A stretch of DNA of 64,000 nucleotides from assembly GCA_036654415.1 (NCBI GenBank), contig JAVVSB010000003.1, forward strand, positions 18,101 to 82,100, given 5' to 3'. The notes beneath the pieces are model-generated. The model was not told the origin of the DNA. It ran no database searches and saw only the letters and a list, made by a program, of their open reading frames with translations. Within the stretch, counting starts at the first letter, position 1. Each line of letters starts with the position of its first letter. The position numbers and the translations under genes were made by a program. This DNA is from Mucinivorans sp036654415. GTDB lineage: Bacteria; Bacteroidota; Bacteroidia; Bacteroidales; Rikenellaceae. Below are positions 41,885-50,309 of the stretch, piece after piece.

Positions 41885-42100
41885 TAATGGTTCTCTTTTG
41901 GGCTACATACCCAAAATTATGAGATTAAATGGGAATGTCGTGTAATTCGGCAACAGTTCCCGCTGCTGTAAGTCCCGATTTATGGTTCATCGAACCGTAA
42001 ATTACGAAATGTTCTCTTTTGGAAAATTCGCCACTGACGCTGCTGTAAGCGTTGGGAAGGCTCTAAAATGAGGGGGATAAGTCAGAAGACCTGCCTTTGC
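41885..42100 (+). ncRNA. Cobalamin riboswitch
   Basis: The leader contains the core of the adenosyl/aqua-cobalamin aptamer in order: GGGAAtgtCG..., ACAGTTCCCGCTGCTGTAAG (P3-P6 region), GCCACTG at 42030-42036, GGGAAGG at 42054-42060, and the B12 box AAGTCAGAAGACCTGCC at 42079-42095. It precedes a BtuB-type operon, as in Bacteroides. About 300 bases of leader follow before the first start codon, holding two small hairpins (GAACC/GGTTC and GGGCC/GGCCC near 42285-42325) that may belong to the expression platform. Binding B12 should turn the operon off. Confidence 0.93.
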
Positions 42101-42408
42101 TACAAAGATTATCGACCAAAAAGCCTACGGAGAATGGGTGTAAAGGTAGTGTAGCATTTTGAAGCAACACCTTCCTAACCAACCTCTTCCACCACTGTAT
42201 CTGTAGTGTCCCTTTTTGAGTGTAATCGAGATACTTAATTCTAAAATTACAGCTTCAAATGGAGAACACATTCACACCTTTTTAGCGAACCACTAGGTTC
42301 ACTCTGAGGGGCCTTACTTGGCCCAAAATCAAATCAATTTAAACAATTCAAACAATACTACTCGCTGGGATTAATTAATTCCCTATAGCGATAGCTATGC
42401 CAAAAATG

Positions 42409-43725
42409 ATGAAAAAATTATCTCTTATCTTATTATTAGTAGTGGCACTCTTTGCCTGTAAAAAAAACAGCAACCCACTACCCTCGCCCATAATTACGGG
42501 CTTCGACATGGTGGCCTCGGACACCACAATTGCCATGGGCAATACAATCAATTTCGCCCCAAAGACCAATAACAATGAGGGCAATGGTTACCTATGGCAA
42601 CTAAACGATAAAAGTGTAGCTACCACTGCCAACTACACCTTCAACCCAACACAATCTGGGGTATATAACCTAACCTACACCGTTACAAACGAGAGTGGAA
42701 AAGCATCGAAAGAGGTAAAAATCACTGTCAAAGAGTTCCTTGGTGGGATGTATATTGTCAACGAGGGGTGGTTTGGCCACGAAATGGGAAGTGTAAACCA
42801 CTTTGACGCTACAACCCAGACCCTATCACCACGAGTATTTCAAAAGTACAACCCCACACTAACCCTGGGCATAACAACATGCTATGGCACAACGTGGATG
42901 GGACAAATGTATTTTGTTTCGAAACAGGGCCGTAGATTAGTGGCTGCTGATGTCCTGACGCTCAAAGAGAGCGGTGCTCTAGAGGTAATTGGTGGCGATG
43001 GACGCGCCTTTGCTGGTATAGATGCTAAATTGGGTGTGGTAACCACAACCAAAGGGGCCTTTAAAGTTTCTCTCCAGCCATTGGCTTTAGGCTCAGTTAT
43101 CGAGACCACAAAGGGCGAAGAGTGCGGAGGGGTATACGCAACCGAAAAATACATCTTCATTATCAACCAAAGTAAAGGATTACAAATTTTCTCAGTGGCC
43201 GACAATATGGCCTTAGTGAAGACCGAGGCTGGAGTAGGCGTAGGTTTTGCCAAAGCCAAAGATGGTTCGCTATGGGCCGCAGCAGGTAAAGAACTTATCC
43301 AAATCAACACTCAAACCTTAGTCACTCTTCGTGTGGCTCTGCCATCAGGGGTAACCGTGGCCAACAGTTGGGGAGCATGGAATGCAGGTTCACTGTGCGC
43401 CTCAACTAAAGAAAATGCACTCTTTTTCACCAAAGGTGGTGCTTGGGGCGGTGGACGCGAAATTTATCGCTACACCATCGGTTCAGTAGAATCACTCAAC
43501 ACTGTTTTTGCCAAGTCAACTATGACCGATGACACATTCTATGGTTCAGGCATAAGCATAGACCCAACATCTGGCGATGTGGTGGCAACTTTTGTAAAAG
43601 ACGGATATGGCCAAAACTACAAAGACAACCGCCTTGTGATTTTTGATGGCAAAACTGGAGCCGAAAAATCGCGTACAAAATTCGAGGGATTCTATTTCCC
43701 ATCGGGAATTATTTTTAACAACTAA
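42409..43725 (+). CDS. DUF5074/YncE-type beta-propeller lipoprotein of the B12 operon
   Basis: About 438 residues; the start at 42409 (MKKLSLILLLVVALFAC) gives the lipoprotein signal, with ATGs at 42397 and 42406 as alternatives. Residues about 25-105 form a PKD-like beta-sandwich (LWQLNDKSVATTANYTFNP..., VTNESGKASKEVKITV). The rest begins GGMYIVNEGWFGHEMGSVNH, and has repeating four-strand blades, the DUF5074/YncE propeller pattern. The same VNEG/CNEG opening occurs in the BtuG-like protein at 46777. It lies first behind the cobalamin riboswitch, so a role in surface capture of B12 or its analogues is likely. Confidence 0.75.
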   Translation: MKKLSLILLLVVALFACKKNSNPLPSPIITGFDMVASDTTIAMGNTINFAPKTNNNEGNGYLWQLNDKSVATTANYTFNPTQSGVYNLTYTVTNESGKASKEVKITVKEFLGGMYIVNEGWFGHEMGSVNHFDATTQTLSPRVFQKYNPTLTLGITTCYGTTWMGQMYFVSKQGRRLVAADVLTLKESGALEVIGGDGRAFAGIDAKLGVVTTTKGAFKVSLQPLALGSVIETTKGEECGGVYATEKYIFIINQSKGLQIFSVADNMALVKTEAGVGVGFAKAKDGSLWAAAGKELIQINTQTLVTLRVALPSGVTVANSWGAWNAGSLCASTKENALFFTKGGAWGGGREIYRYTIGSVESLNTVFAKSTMTDDTFYGSGISIDPTSGDVVATFVKDGYGQNYKDNRLVIFDGKTGAEKSRTKFEGFYFPSGIIFNN

Positions 43726-43731
43726 TCAACA

Positions 43732-44880
43732 ATGAAAAAAGTAATATATTTAGTGGCACTACTCATCGGCTTTTGGTCATGCAAAGAAGGTGACGACGGC
43801 TCTATGGTTTTACAACCCGTCAAGATTACAGCTCTTGACGGGCTTCCATCCGACAGCGTAGTATTTATAGGCACACCTATTAAGATGGTAGCCAAGATAG
43901 AGAATCCCCTCTCGGCAACGTATGAGTGGAGCTACTCTGGGAAGGTGATTTCGCGAGAGGCTCGAGTGGAATTCACACCCATAACACAGGGACGACAACA
44001 GATAGTCCTGCTGGTTAACAACGCCATCTCGGAACAAAAAATTAGTGCTGATTTCTACGTCTTTCGCCCCCATGGAGAGAAAAGCTCAAAATGGATTTCC
44101 AAAATCATAGAGTACCGTCCCGCACCAGGACAATTCGTCAACACTGACTTAGGTAATTTATCAGCTGCTCAAGGGCTTATCGGCAAACGAGGGGTGGTCT
44201 CGCTCGGTGGCTATGGTGGGTATATAGTGTGGCAATTCGACCACACTGTTGTAAACAAAGCGGGCACAGACTTTGTGGTACATGGCAACGCCTTTGAGGG
44301 TAATTCTGAGCCAGGAATTGTGATGGTGGCCTACGACAAAAACGGCAATGGGTTACCTGATGAGCAGGAGTGGTTTGAACTACGTGGCTCCGAATGGGAT
44401 AAAAGCACAAAGGGCTACTCCATCACCTACACAAAGCCTGAACAGACAACCTCGGCCCAAGATGTACCATGGAGCGACAGCAAAGGAGGCAAAGGTGTGG
44501 TTTCGGCCATAGGTTTCCACAAACAGTGTTACTATCCACTCTTTTTAGATGAAGAATCACTAAGTTTGACCTTTACGGGTAATGTGGTACCAAAGAATGC
44601 CACGGCCAACGCGAATGGGATATGGACACTAGCCACTCTAAAGGGAGGCTACGTGGACAACTACTCAGAGGATTATGCCAAGAGTGTTGCAGGCGACGAG
44701 CAGACCCTAAGAAGTAATAAATTCGATATCGATATGGCCGTGGATAAAGATGGCAAAAGGGTGGTTCTACCAGGGGTTGATTTTATTAAAGTCTACAACT
44801 GTATCAATGGTCAAGCTGGCTGGTTGGGCGAAATTTCGACCGAAGTTTGCGGAGCCATTTCACTCAGCACCGCTCAATGA
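43732..44880 (+). CDS. PKD-domain surface lipoprotein of the B12 operon, function unknown
   Basis: A 382-residue lipoprotein (MKKVIYLVALLIGFWSC). Residues about 25-105 are a PKD-like domain (TYEWSYSGKVISREARVEFT). The remaining beta-rich domain has GGYGGYIVWQFDHTVVN, DFVVHGNAFEGNSEPGIVMV and YDKNGNGLPDEQEWFELRGS; the last is a calcium-loop-like Asp-x-Asn-x-Asn-Gly stretch. Similar proteins occur in B12 loci of other Bacteroides as far as I recall, without settled function. It is seven bases from the upstream gene and overlaps the receptor start (ATGA). It probably binds B12, a B12-carrier or the receptor. Confidence 0.7.
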   Translation: MKKVIYLVALLIGFWSCKEGDDGSMVLQPVKITALDGLPSDSVVFIGTPIKMVAKIENPLSATYEWSYSGKVISREARVEFTPITQGRQQIVLLVNNAISEQKISADFYVFRPHGEKSSKWISKIIEYRPAPGQFVNTDLGNLSAAQGLIGKRGVVSLGGYGGYIVWQFDHTVVNKAGTDFVVHGNAFEGNSEPGIVMVAYDKNGNGLPDEQEWFELRGSEWDKSTKGYSITYTKPEQTTSAQDVPWSDSKGGKGVVSAIGFHKQCYYPLFLDEESLSLTFTGNVVPKNATANANGIWTLATLKGGYVDNYSEDYAKSVAGDEQTLRSNKFDIDMAVDKDGKRVVLPGVDFIKVYNCINGQAGWLGEISTEVCGAISLSTAQ

Positions 44881-46772
44881 GATGGGCCGTGGTAATGGCT
44901 CTTATTGGGCTACTCCCTCAAGCCATGGCTCAACAAAAAGAGTTCCGCATTGCCCCCGTGACTGTGACAGCCGAGCGCACAGTTAGCCAAAAAGCCACCA
45001 CCACAACATTGATTGACTCCGCAGCAATGGCCGAATCGGTGAACCTAAGCTTTGATGAATTACTCACAAAACACTCTCCCATCTTTGTAAAGAGTTATGG
45101 GCAGGGGTCCACAGCCACAGTCTCATTCCGTGGTACTGCAGCCTCGCACACCCAGGTGGAGTGGAACGGATTAAATATCAATAGCCCCATGCTAGGGCAG
45201 GTGGACTTCTCGATGATTCCAGTATGGATGGTTGACAGAACAAAGCTACTCCATGGAGGTAGCTCACTCAGCGAAGGTAGCGGGGCCCTAGGAGGCAGCG
45301 TTATGATAGGGTCGAGGCCTAGATGGGATAAAAAGATATACGGCTCTTTGATGCAAACGGCTGGCAGTTTCGGCAATTTACAAAGTTCTGTTAGCCTTGG
45401 TGGGGGGTCATCCAAAATTCAAGCACGAGTGCGTTACATCTACCAGCAGTCGCGCGGTGATTTTAAATTTCTCAACACAGCCGTGCCACCATTTGAATAC
45501 CAAAGACAGGTCAATGCACAATACAATAAACATATAGCCACGGCTGACCTTTTCTGGAAGGTTGGTCGTGGCCACATGCTTTCAATTAACGCTTGGTTTC
45601 ACACCTCGGGACGCAACCTACCCCCAATAATGTCTTATGAAGGTAAGGGCCGAGATGAGTGGCAAGGAGATGAAGAGTACAGGGTCGTGGCACGATGGGA
45701 TTGCTACTTCTCAAAATTCCATAGCTCGCTCTATATAGGTTATGTAAATACTAAACTAGATTATTCACTGGCCAACGCCACAGATATGGGGTTGGTGGTC
45801 AACAACGATTCGCGAAGTAGGGCCCAAAATCTGCAAGCAAAATACAAATTAGACTACTCGCCCACGCAAAAAACTACAGTGGTGGCAATGGTGGACATGG
45901 CTCTAAACAATGTACGTACATTGAACCACATAACCCAAGAGGGGTATGGAGCCACACGGACAGATGTGGGAGTTAGCCTCACACTACACCAACAAATAGC
46001 CAAGGGAGTGTCTGGTTTTGCACTATTACGCTACGAGAATAATGGTGCTCTGATGCCATCATTGGGTATAGAGTACGAGCCTATAAAAAACTTACGTCTC
46101 AAGCTCAATGGCACACGCAACTACCACCGCCCTACACTCAACGACCTACATTGGCTACCAGGTGGCAACCCAGATTTAGAGCCAGAGAGGGGCTACACAG
46201 CCGACCTTGGAGCGCAATACACCTTTAGTGACCATCTCTCAGTTGGGCTTACGGGCTACGTTTCGTGGATTGACAACTGGATAATATGGCAGCCAAGTGA
46301 ATACCGATACTGGACAGCTTCAAACCTAAAGACGGTCTATGCTCGTGGCGCGGAGTTTAACTTTGCCATCAACTACACCTTTGGCAGATGGCATTTGGCC
46401 CTACACGGCAATTACGCCTACACCCGTACCACCAACCAGAAGAGCGACAAAGAGGACGACTCTTCGCTCGGATGCCAACTTATCTACACCCCAGTCCATA
46501 AGGCCAATCTAATGGCCCAGGTAGACTTTCGAGGATTCTACCTAAACTACAACTGGAGCTACGTGAGCCAGCGTTACACCACATCAAGTAACCAGGAGAC
46601 ACACCACGACTTGCCGGCATACGATATACACAATATTATTATAGGTAAGACCATCCATAAATTTGACCTACAAATACGGATAGACAACCTCTTTAACAAA
46701 GATTACCAAGCCATTCTTTGGCGCGCCATGCCGCCGCGAAGCTACACGGCACTACTAAGATTTAATTTTTAA
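44877..46772 (+). CDS. btuB: TonB-dependent cobalamin receptor, BtuB-like
   Basis: About 631 residues; start at 44877, overlapping the upstream stop in ATGA, gives the signal MRWAVVMALIGLLPQAMAQ. The TonB box/plug region is FRIAPVTVTAERT, SFDELLTKHSPIFVKSYGQGS, TVSFRGTAASHTQVEWNGL, followed by LLHGGSSLSEGSGALGGSV. A 22-strand barrel follows, ending in an aromatic C-terminal strand (YTALLRFNF). Location behind a cobalamin riboswitch and beside a BtuG-like propeller identifies the ligand as B12 or related corrinoids. The inner-membrane BtuCDF transporter is not in the window. Confidence 0.9.
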   Translation: MRWAVVMALIGLLPQAMAQQKEFRIAPVTVTAERTVSQKATTTTLIDSAAMAESVNLSFDELLTKHSPIFVKSYGQGSTATVSFRGTAASHTQVEWNGLNINSPMLGQVDFSMIPVWMVDRTKLLHGGSSLSEGSGALGGSVMIGSRPRWDKKIYGSLMQTAGSFGNLQSSVSLGGGSSKIQARVRYIYQQSRGDFKFLNTAVPPFEYQRQVNAQYNKHIATADLFWKVGRGHMLSINAWFHTSGRNLPPIMSYEGKGRDEWQGDEEYRVVARWDCYFSKFHSSLYIGYVNTKLDYSLANATDMGLVVNNDSRSRAQNLQAKYKLDYSPTQKTTVVAMVDMALNNVRTLNHITQEGYGATRTDVGVSLTLHQQIAKGVSGFALLRYENNGALMPSLGIEYEPIKNLRLKLNGTRNYHRPTLNDLHWLPGGNPDLEPERGYTADLGAQYTFSDHLSVGLTGYVSWIDNWIIWQPSEYRYWTASNLKTVYARGAEFNFAINYTFGRWHLALHGNYAYTRTTNQKSDKEDDSSLGCQLIYTPVHKANLMAQVDFRGFYLNYNWSYVSQRYTTSSNQETHHDLPAYDIHNIIIGKTIHKFDLQIRIDNLFNKDYQAILWRAMPPRSYTALLRFNF

Positions 46773-46776
46773 AACA

Positions 46777-47847
46777 ATGAAAAAAGTATATTATCTACTA
46801 CTAGCCCTATCGATGGCCTCGTGTAACAAGAGTTCTGCGCCCATGGCTGAGCCATTTACCAAACATGAGGGAAGAGTGTTTATCTGCAACGAGGGCAACT
46901 TTATGTATGGCAACGCTTCACTATCGCTCTATGACCCAGAGAATAAGAGCGTAAAGAATCAACTCTTCTATACTGTGAATAACTTCCCGTTGGGCGACGT
47001 TGTGCAGTCGATGGCCATAATAGATGGGCGAGGATTTGTGGTGGTCAACAATTCGGGTAAAGTGGTGGTTATTGACATCGAAACATGTCAATATCTGGGC
47101 ACCATCAAGGGGCTCAACTCTCCGCGATACATCGTTCAACAGAGCGCGACTAAAATATACATATCGGACCTCTACAGCCGCTCCATCACCATAGCCAACC
47201 CCACAACATTCGAGCTCACCGGGTCCGTTGCCGTGGGTGGGTCAACGGAGCAGATGGTGCTTGACAAGGAATTCTTGTATGCCTGTAGTTGGTCATTCAA
47301 CAACAAACTATACAAGATAGACACTCGCACCGACCGTGTTATAGATTCACTCAGCCTAACTAAGCAGCCAAACAGTATGACAATAGACAAAGATGGTAAA
47401 ATTTGGGTGCTCTCGGATGGTGGATACATAGGTTCGCCATACACGCCGGAGGTGGCTACACTGAGCCGTATCAACACACATACTTTTACCGTAGAACAAC
47501 AATTTAGTTTTTTAGAGTTAAAACGTTCACCATCGGAGCTCACATCTAATGCCACACGCGACACGCTCTATTACCTAAGCTCAGGTTCCGACAACAAAGC
47601 CTCTGATGGGCTATACCAAATGGATATTCACAACAACGGGCTCCCCACACAACCGTTTATAGGCCAGCAAGGACGATTGTTTTATGGTCTGGGTATCGAC
47701 CCCAGCAACTCGGAAATATACCTAAGTGATGCCATAGACTACTCTCAAAAAGGTGTCGTTCTAAGGTATTCTCCCAAAGGGACCCTGCTTGACAGCTTCA
47801 AAGTAGACATCATACCTGGGGCATTTTGTTTTAAGCAAGCTCACTAA
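46777..47847 (+). CDS. BtuG-like YncE beta-propeller lipoprotein
   Basis: A 356-residue lipoprotein (MKKVYYLLLALSMASC) with a seven-bladed YncE-type propeller: RVFICNEGNFMYGNASLSLYD, GFVVVNNSGKVVVIDIETCQ, KIYISDLYSRSITIANPTT, TEQMVLDKEFLYACSWSFNN, DKDGKIWVLSDGGY and so on. In Bacteroides thetaiotaomicron, BtuG is a surface propeller that binds B12 very tightly and passes it to BtuB. This protein matches in size, fold and place (four bases after btuB, same riboswitch operon). Its last 17 bases overlap the convergent ABC-F gene. Confidence 0.82.
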   Translation: MKKVYYLLLALSMASCNKSSAPMAEPFTKHEGRVFICNEGNFMYGNASLSLYDPENKSVKNQLFYTVNNFPLGDVVQSMAIIDGRGFVVVNNSGKVVVIDIETCQYLGTIKGLNSPRYIVQQSATKIYISDLYSRSITIANPTTFELTGSVAVGGSTEQMVLDKEFLYACSWSFNNKLYKIDTRTDRVIDSLSLTKQPNSMTIDKDGKIWVLSDGGYIGSPYTPEVATLSRINTHTFTVEQQFSFLELKRSPSELTSNATRDTLYYLSSGSDNKASDGLYQMDIHNNGLPTQPFIGQQGRLFYGLGIDPSNSEIYLSDAIDYSQKGVVLRYSPKGTLLDSFKVDIIPGAFCFKQAH

Positions 47848-49696
47848 GCTCCATCCAGCGCATGGTTTTTGTGTCGATAAGCTCCATGAGTGCGGAGGTG
47901 CGATGAGCTTTGGCCATAAGCTCCTCAGAGGAGAGGGTACCGCTAGACATAATAACCTCTACTTCGTGCTTTTCAATCTCCAGCTGTTCTATCTCTATCT
48001 CCAGCGATTCGTACTCGCGTTTTTCGTTAAACGTAAGTTTTGTCTTCACTTTAGGTTTTGCAGCCACAGTATCCACTGTGGCCCGAGCCATACGTGCCAA
48101 GGGGAGTTCGCTAGGTTGCTGGGACAACCATTCGCGATATTGGGTGTAACTACCAGGAAAATCTTTTATCACTCCATCGCCCTGCATCACCATCAGGTGG
48201 TCAACTATCTTGTCCATAAAATAGCGGTCGTGCGAGACCACTATCACACAACCACCATAAACAGATAGATACTCCTCCAGAACATTAAGGGTAGGTATAT
48301 CAAGGTCGTTTGTGGGCTCATCGAGGACCAAAAAGTTGGGATTCTGAATCAATATAGTACATAGATATAGCCTTCGACGCTCACCCCCACTAAGGCGGCT
48401 TACAAAATTGTGCTGCGTTTGAGGGGTAAAGAGAAACTGTTGCAAAAATTGCGAGGCACTAAGGCGCGAACCATCGGCCATAGCTATATCTTCGGAAATG
48501 GCCCGCACCACGTCAATAACCTTTTGGGTTGGGTCAAATTCAAGACCCGCCTGAGAGTAGTAGCCAAACTTAACAGTCTGTCCAATATCAACCACTCCAC
48601 CATCGGGGAGTACCTCACCCAAAAGCATCTTTAAAAAAGTACTCTTACCCACCCCATTATCGCCAATTATACCCAACTTTTCGTAACGCGAAAAGATGTA
48701 GGAGAAATCGCGAAGAATACACTTCTCTCCAAAACTTTTATAGAGATGGTGAACTTCAAAAATCTTGGTACCGATATAGGAAGATTTTATCTCCAAAGAG
48801 ATATTTTTATCGGGTGTAAAATGGCGACTCCTAGTTGAAAGCTCCTCAAAAGCATCAATACGATACTTGGCCTTGCCAGAGCGGGCTGAGGGGGTGGTAT
48901 GAATCCACTCCAACTCATGTTTGTAGAGATTACGGGTCTTTTGAGCATTTATATTTTCGAGTTCCTGCCGCCCTTGACGCATCTCGACAAAATAGCTATA
49001 ATTACCCTTATAACGATAGAGTTGAAAGTTGTCTATCTCGATAATTACATCACAAACACGGTCTAAAAAGTATCGGTCATGAGTGACCATAAGCAAACTG
49101 GTGCGAGAGCGAGAAAGGAACTCTTCAAGCCACTCTACCATCTCAAAGTCAAGATGGTTGGTGGGTTCATCGAGAATCAACAAATCGGGCTCGGTAATAA
49201 GCACATTGGCCAAAGCCACCCGCTTGAGCTGCCCCCCAGAGAGCTCTTCAACTCGCTGCGATAGGTCCGTGATACGCAGTTTTGTGAGAATTTGTTTGGC
49301 ACGCTGCTCGTAATCCCAAGCTGACAGGGAATCCATACGTTCAAGAACGGCAGAGAGAGCCTGCTCATCGTTTTGAGTAATAATCTGTTCATAACTGGCA
49401 ATCGTCTTTACCATCTCACTGTCGCTGTGAAAGGCTGCCTCAAGCACGGTAAGCCCAGAGGGGAACTGAGGGTCTTGCTTAAGGTAGGACACACGAGCAC
49501 CACGAGGTATAGTGATGGCCCCCGAGGAGTAATCCTCGCCTGCGGCAATGATATTTAGTAAAGTTGTCTTACCTGAGCCATTAGCTGCAATAAGCCCCAC
49601 ACGCTCGCCACTTTCAACCGTAAAAGAGATATTCTCAAACAAAACACGCTCACCAAAAGACTTGGATAAATTCTCGACCTGAAGATTAATTGCCAT
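47831..49696 (-). CDS. ABC-F family ATPase, Uup-like
   Basis: A 621-residue soluble protein with two ABC domains and no membrane segment. First domain: Walker A GLIAANGSGKTTLLNI, signature LSGGQLKRVALA, Walker B LLILDEPTNHLD. Second: GIIGDNGVGKSTFLKM, LSGGERRRLYLC, LVLDEPTNDLD. A linker of about 80 residues separates them (P-site tRNA-interaction motif region). The C-terminal 70 residues form a coiled coil (EKREYESLEIEIEQLEIEKHE), the Uup-type extension. Members act on the ribosome or in resolving DNA/RNA structures. Antibiotic-resistance ABC-F proteins exist, but nothing here indicates that. Confidence 0.9.
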   Translation of the reverse strand: MAINLQVENLSKSFGERVLFENISFTVESGERVGLIAANGSGKTTLLNIIAAGEDYSSGAITIPRGARVSYLKQDPQFPSGLTVLEAAFHSDSEMVKTIASYEQIITQNDEQALSAVLERMDSLSAWDYEQRAKQILTKLRITDLSQRVEELSGGQLKRVALANVLITEPDLLILDEPTNHLDFEMVEWLEEFLSRSRTSLLMVTHDRYFLDRVCDVIIEIDNFQLYRYKGNYSYFVEMRQGRQELENINAQKTRNLYKHELEWIHTTPSARSGKAKYRIDAFEELSTRSRHFTPDKNISLEIKSSYIGTKIFEVHHLYKSFGEKCILRDFSYIFSRYEKLGIIGDNGVGKSTFLKMLLGEVLPDGGVVDIGQTVKFGYYSQAGLEFDPTQKVIDVVRAISEDIAMADGSRLSASQFLQQFLFTPQTQHNFVSRLSGGERRRLYLCTILIQNPNFLVLDEPTNDLDIPTLNVLEEYLSVYGGCVIVVSHDRYFMDKIVDHLMVMQGDGVIKDFPGSYTQYREWLSQQPSELPLARMARATVDTVAAKPKVKTKLTFNEKREYESLEIEIEQLEIEKHEVEVIMSSGTLSSEELMAKAHRTSALMELIDTKTMRWMELSELA

Positions 49697-49766
49697 ACTA
49701 TTATTATAATTGAGCCCAAAGGTAAGAAGAATCCAGGTAAGAGGAGCACTTTGAAAAATACTTTAT

Positions 49767-49774
49767 TAACTTTG
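49767..49774 (+). promoter_or_regulatory. -7 box TAACTTTG before the PepSY-like gene
   Basis: TAACTTTG, a full TAnnTTTG match, lies 26 bases before the ATG at 49800; the -33 element is not clear. Confidence 0.4.
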
Positions 49775-49799
49775 TGCCAATTTTAATCAAACTAAAAAC

Positions 49800-50309
49800 A
49801 TGAGAACTATTAATCAATGGATGCGACTGCTGCATCGCGACATAGGTTTTTTCACCATTGGTCTTGTAATTATTTATTCACTCAGTGGAATTGTGCTGAT
49901 ATATCGCGACTCTGATTTTTTTAAAACGGAGACTACGATGCAAACCACCATCAACCCAAGTCTGAAAGCCGAGCAACTCAAGGTGGCACTAAAATTAAAA
50001 GAGCTGAAAGTGGTTAACGAAGATTCCACGCAAATCACCTTCACACAAGGCCACTACGATAAAGTAACTGGCAAAGCATCATACAGTACAAAAAGAGCGA
50101 TATTTCCTCTCAATAAATTTATCACCTTACACAAAGCAGGTACAAAAACAGCAGCACATTGGTTTGGAACCGCCTTTGGAGTGGCACTTATATTCATGGC
50201 CATCTCCTCGTTCTGGATGTATAAATCAAAGACCAAACAATTCAAGCGAGGATTGTTAATCACAGCCATAGGCATAGTCGTGGCTGTGGTGCTACTTATC
50301 TGTATTTAG
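49800..50309 (+). CDS. PepSY-associated membrane protein
   Basis: A 169-residue inner-membrane protein with three helices: about 15-35 (GFFTIGLVIIYSLSGIVLIY), 119-137 (WFGTAFGVALIFMAISSFW) and 148-168. The opening INQWMRLLHRDIGFFTIG and the HWFGTAFG block with conserved His match PepSY-associated TM helix proteins, often linked to iron or siderophore metabolism. The periplasmic loop between helices 1 and 2 (about 80 residues) resembles a PepSY-like segment. The 3' end overlaps the convergent hybrid kinase by 18 bases. Confidence 0.75.
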   Translation: MRTINQWMRLLHRDIGFFTIGLVIIYSLSGIVLIYRDSDFFKTETTMQTTINPSLKAEQLKVALKLKELKVVNEDSTQITFTQGHYDKVTGKASYSTKRAIFPLNKFITLHKAGTKTAAHWFGTAFGVALIFMAISSFWMYKSKTKQFKRGLLITAIGIVVAVVLLICI

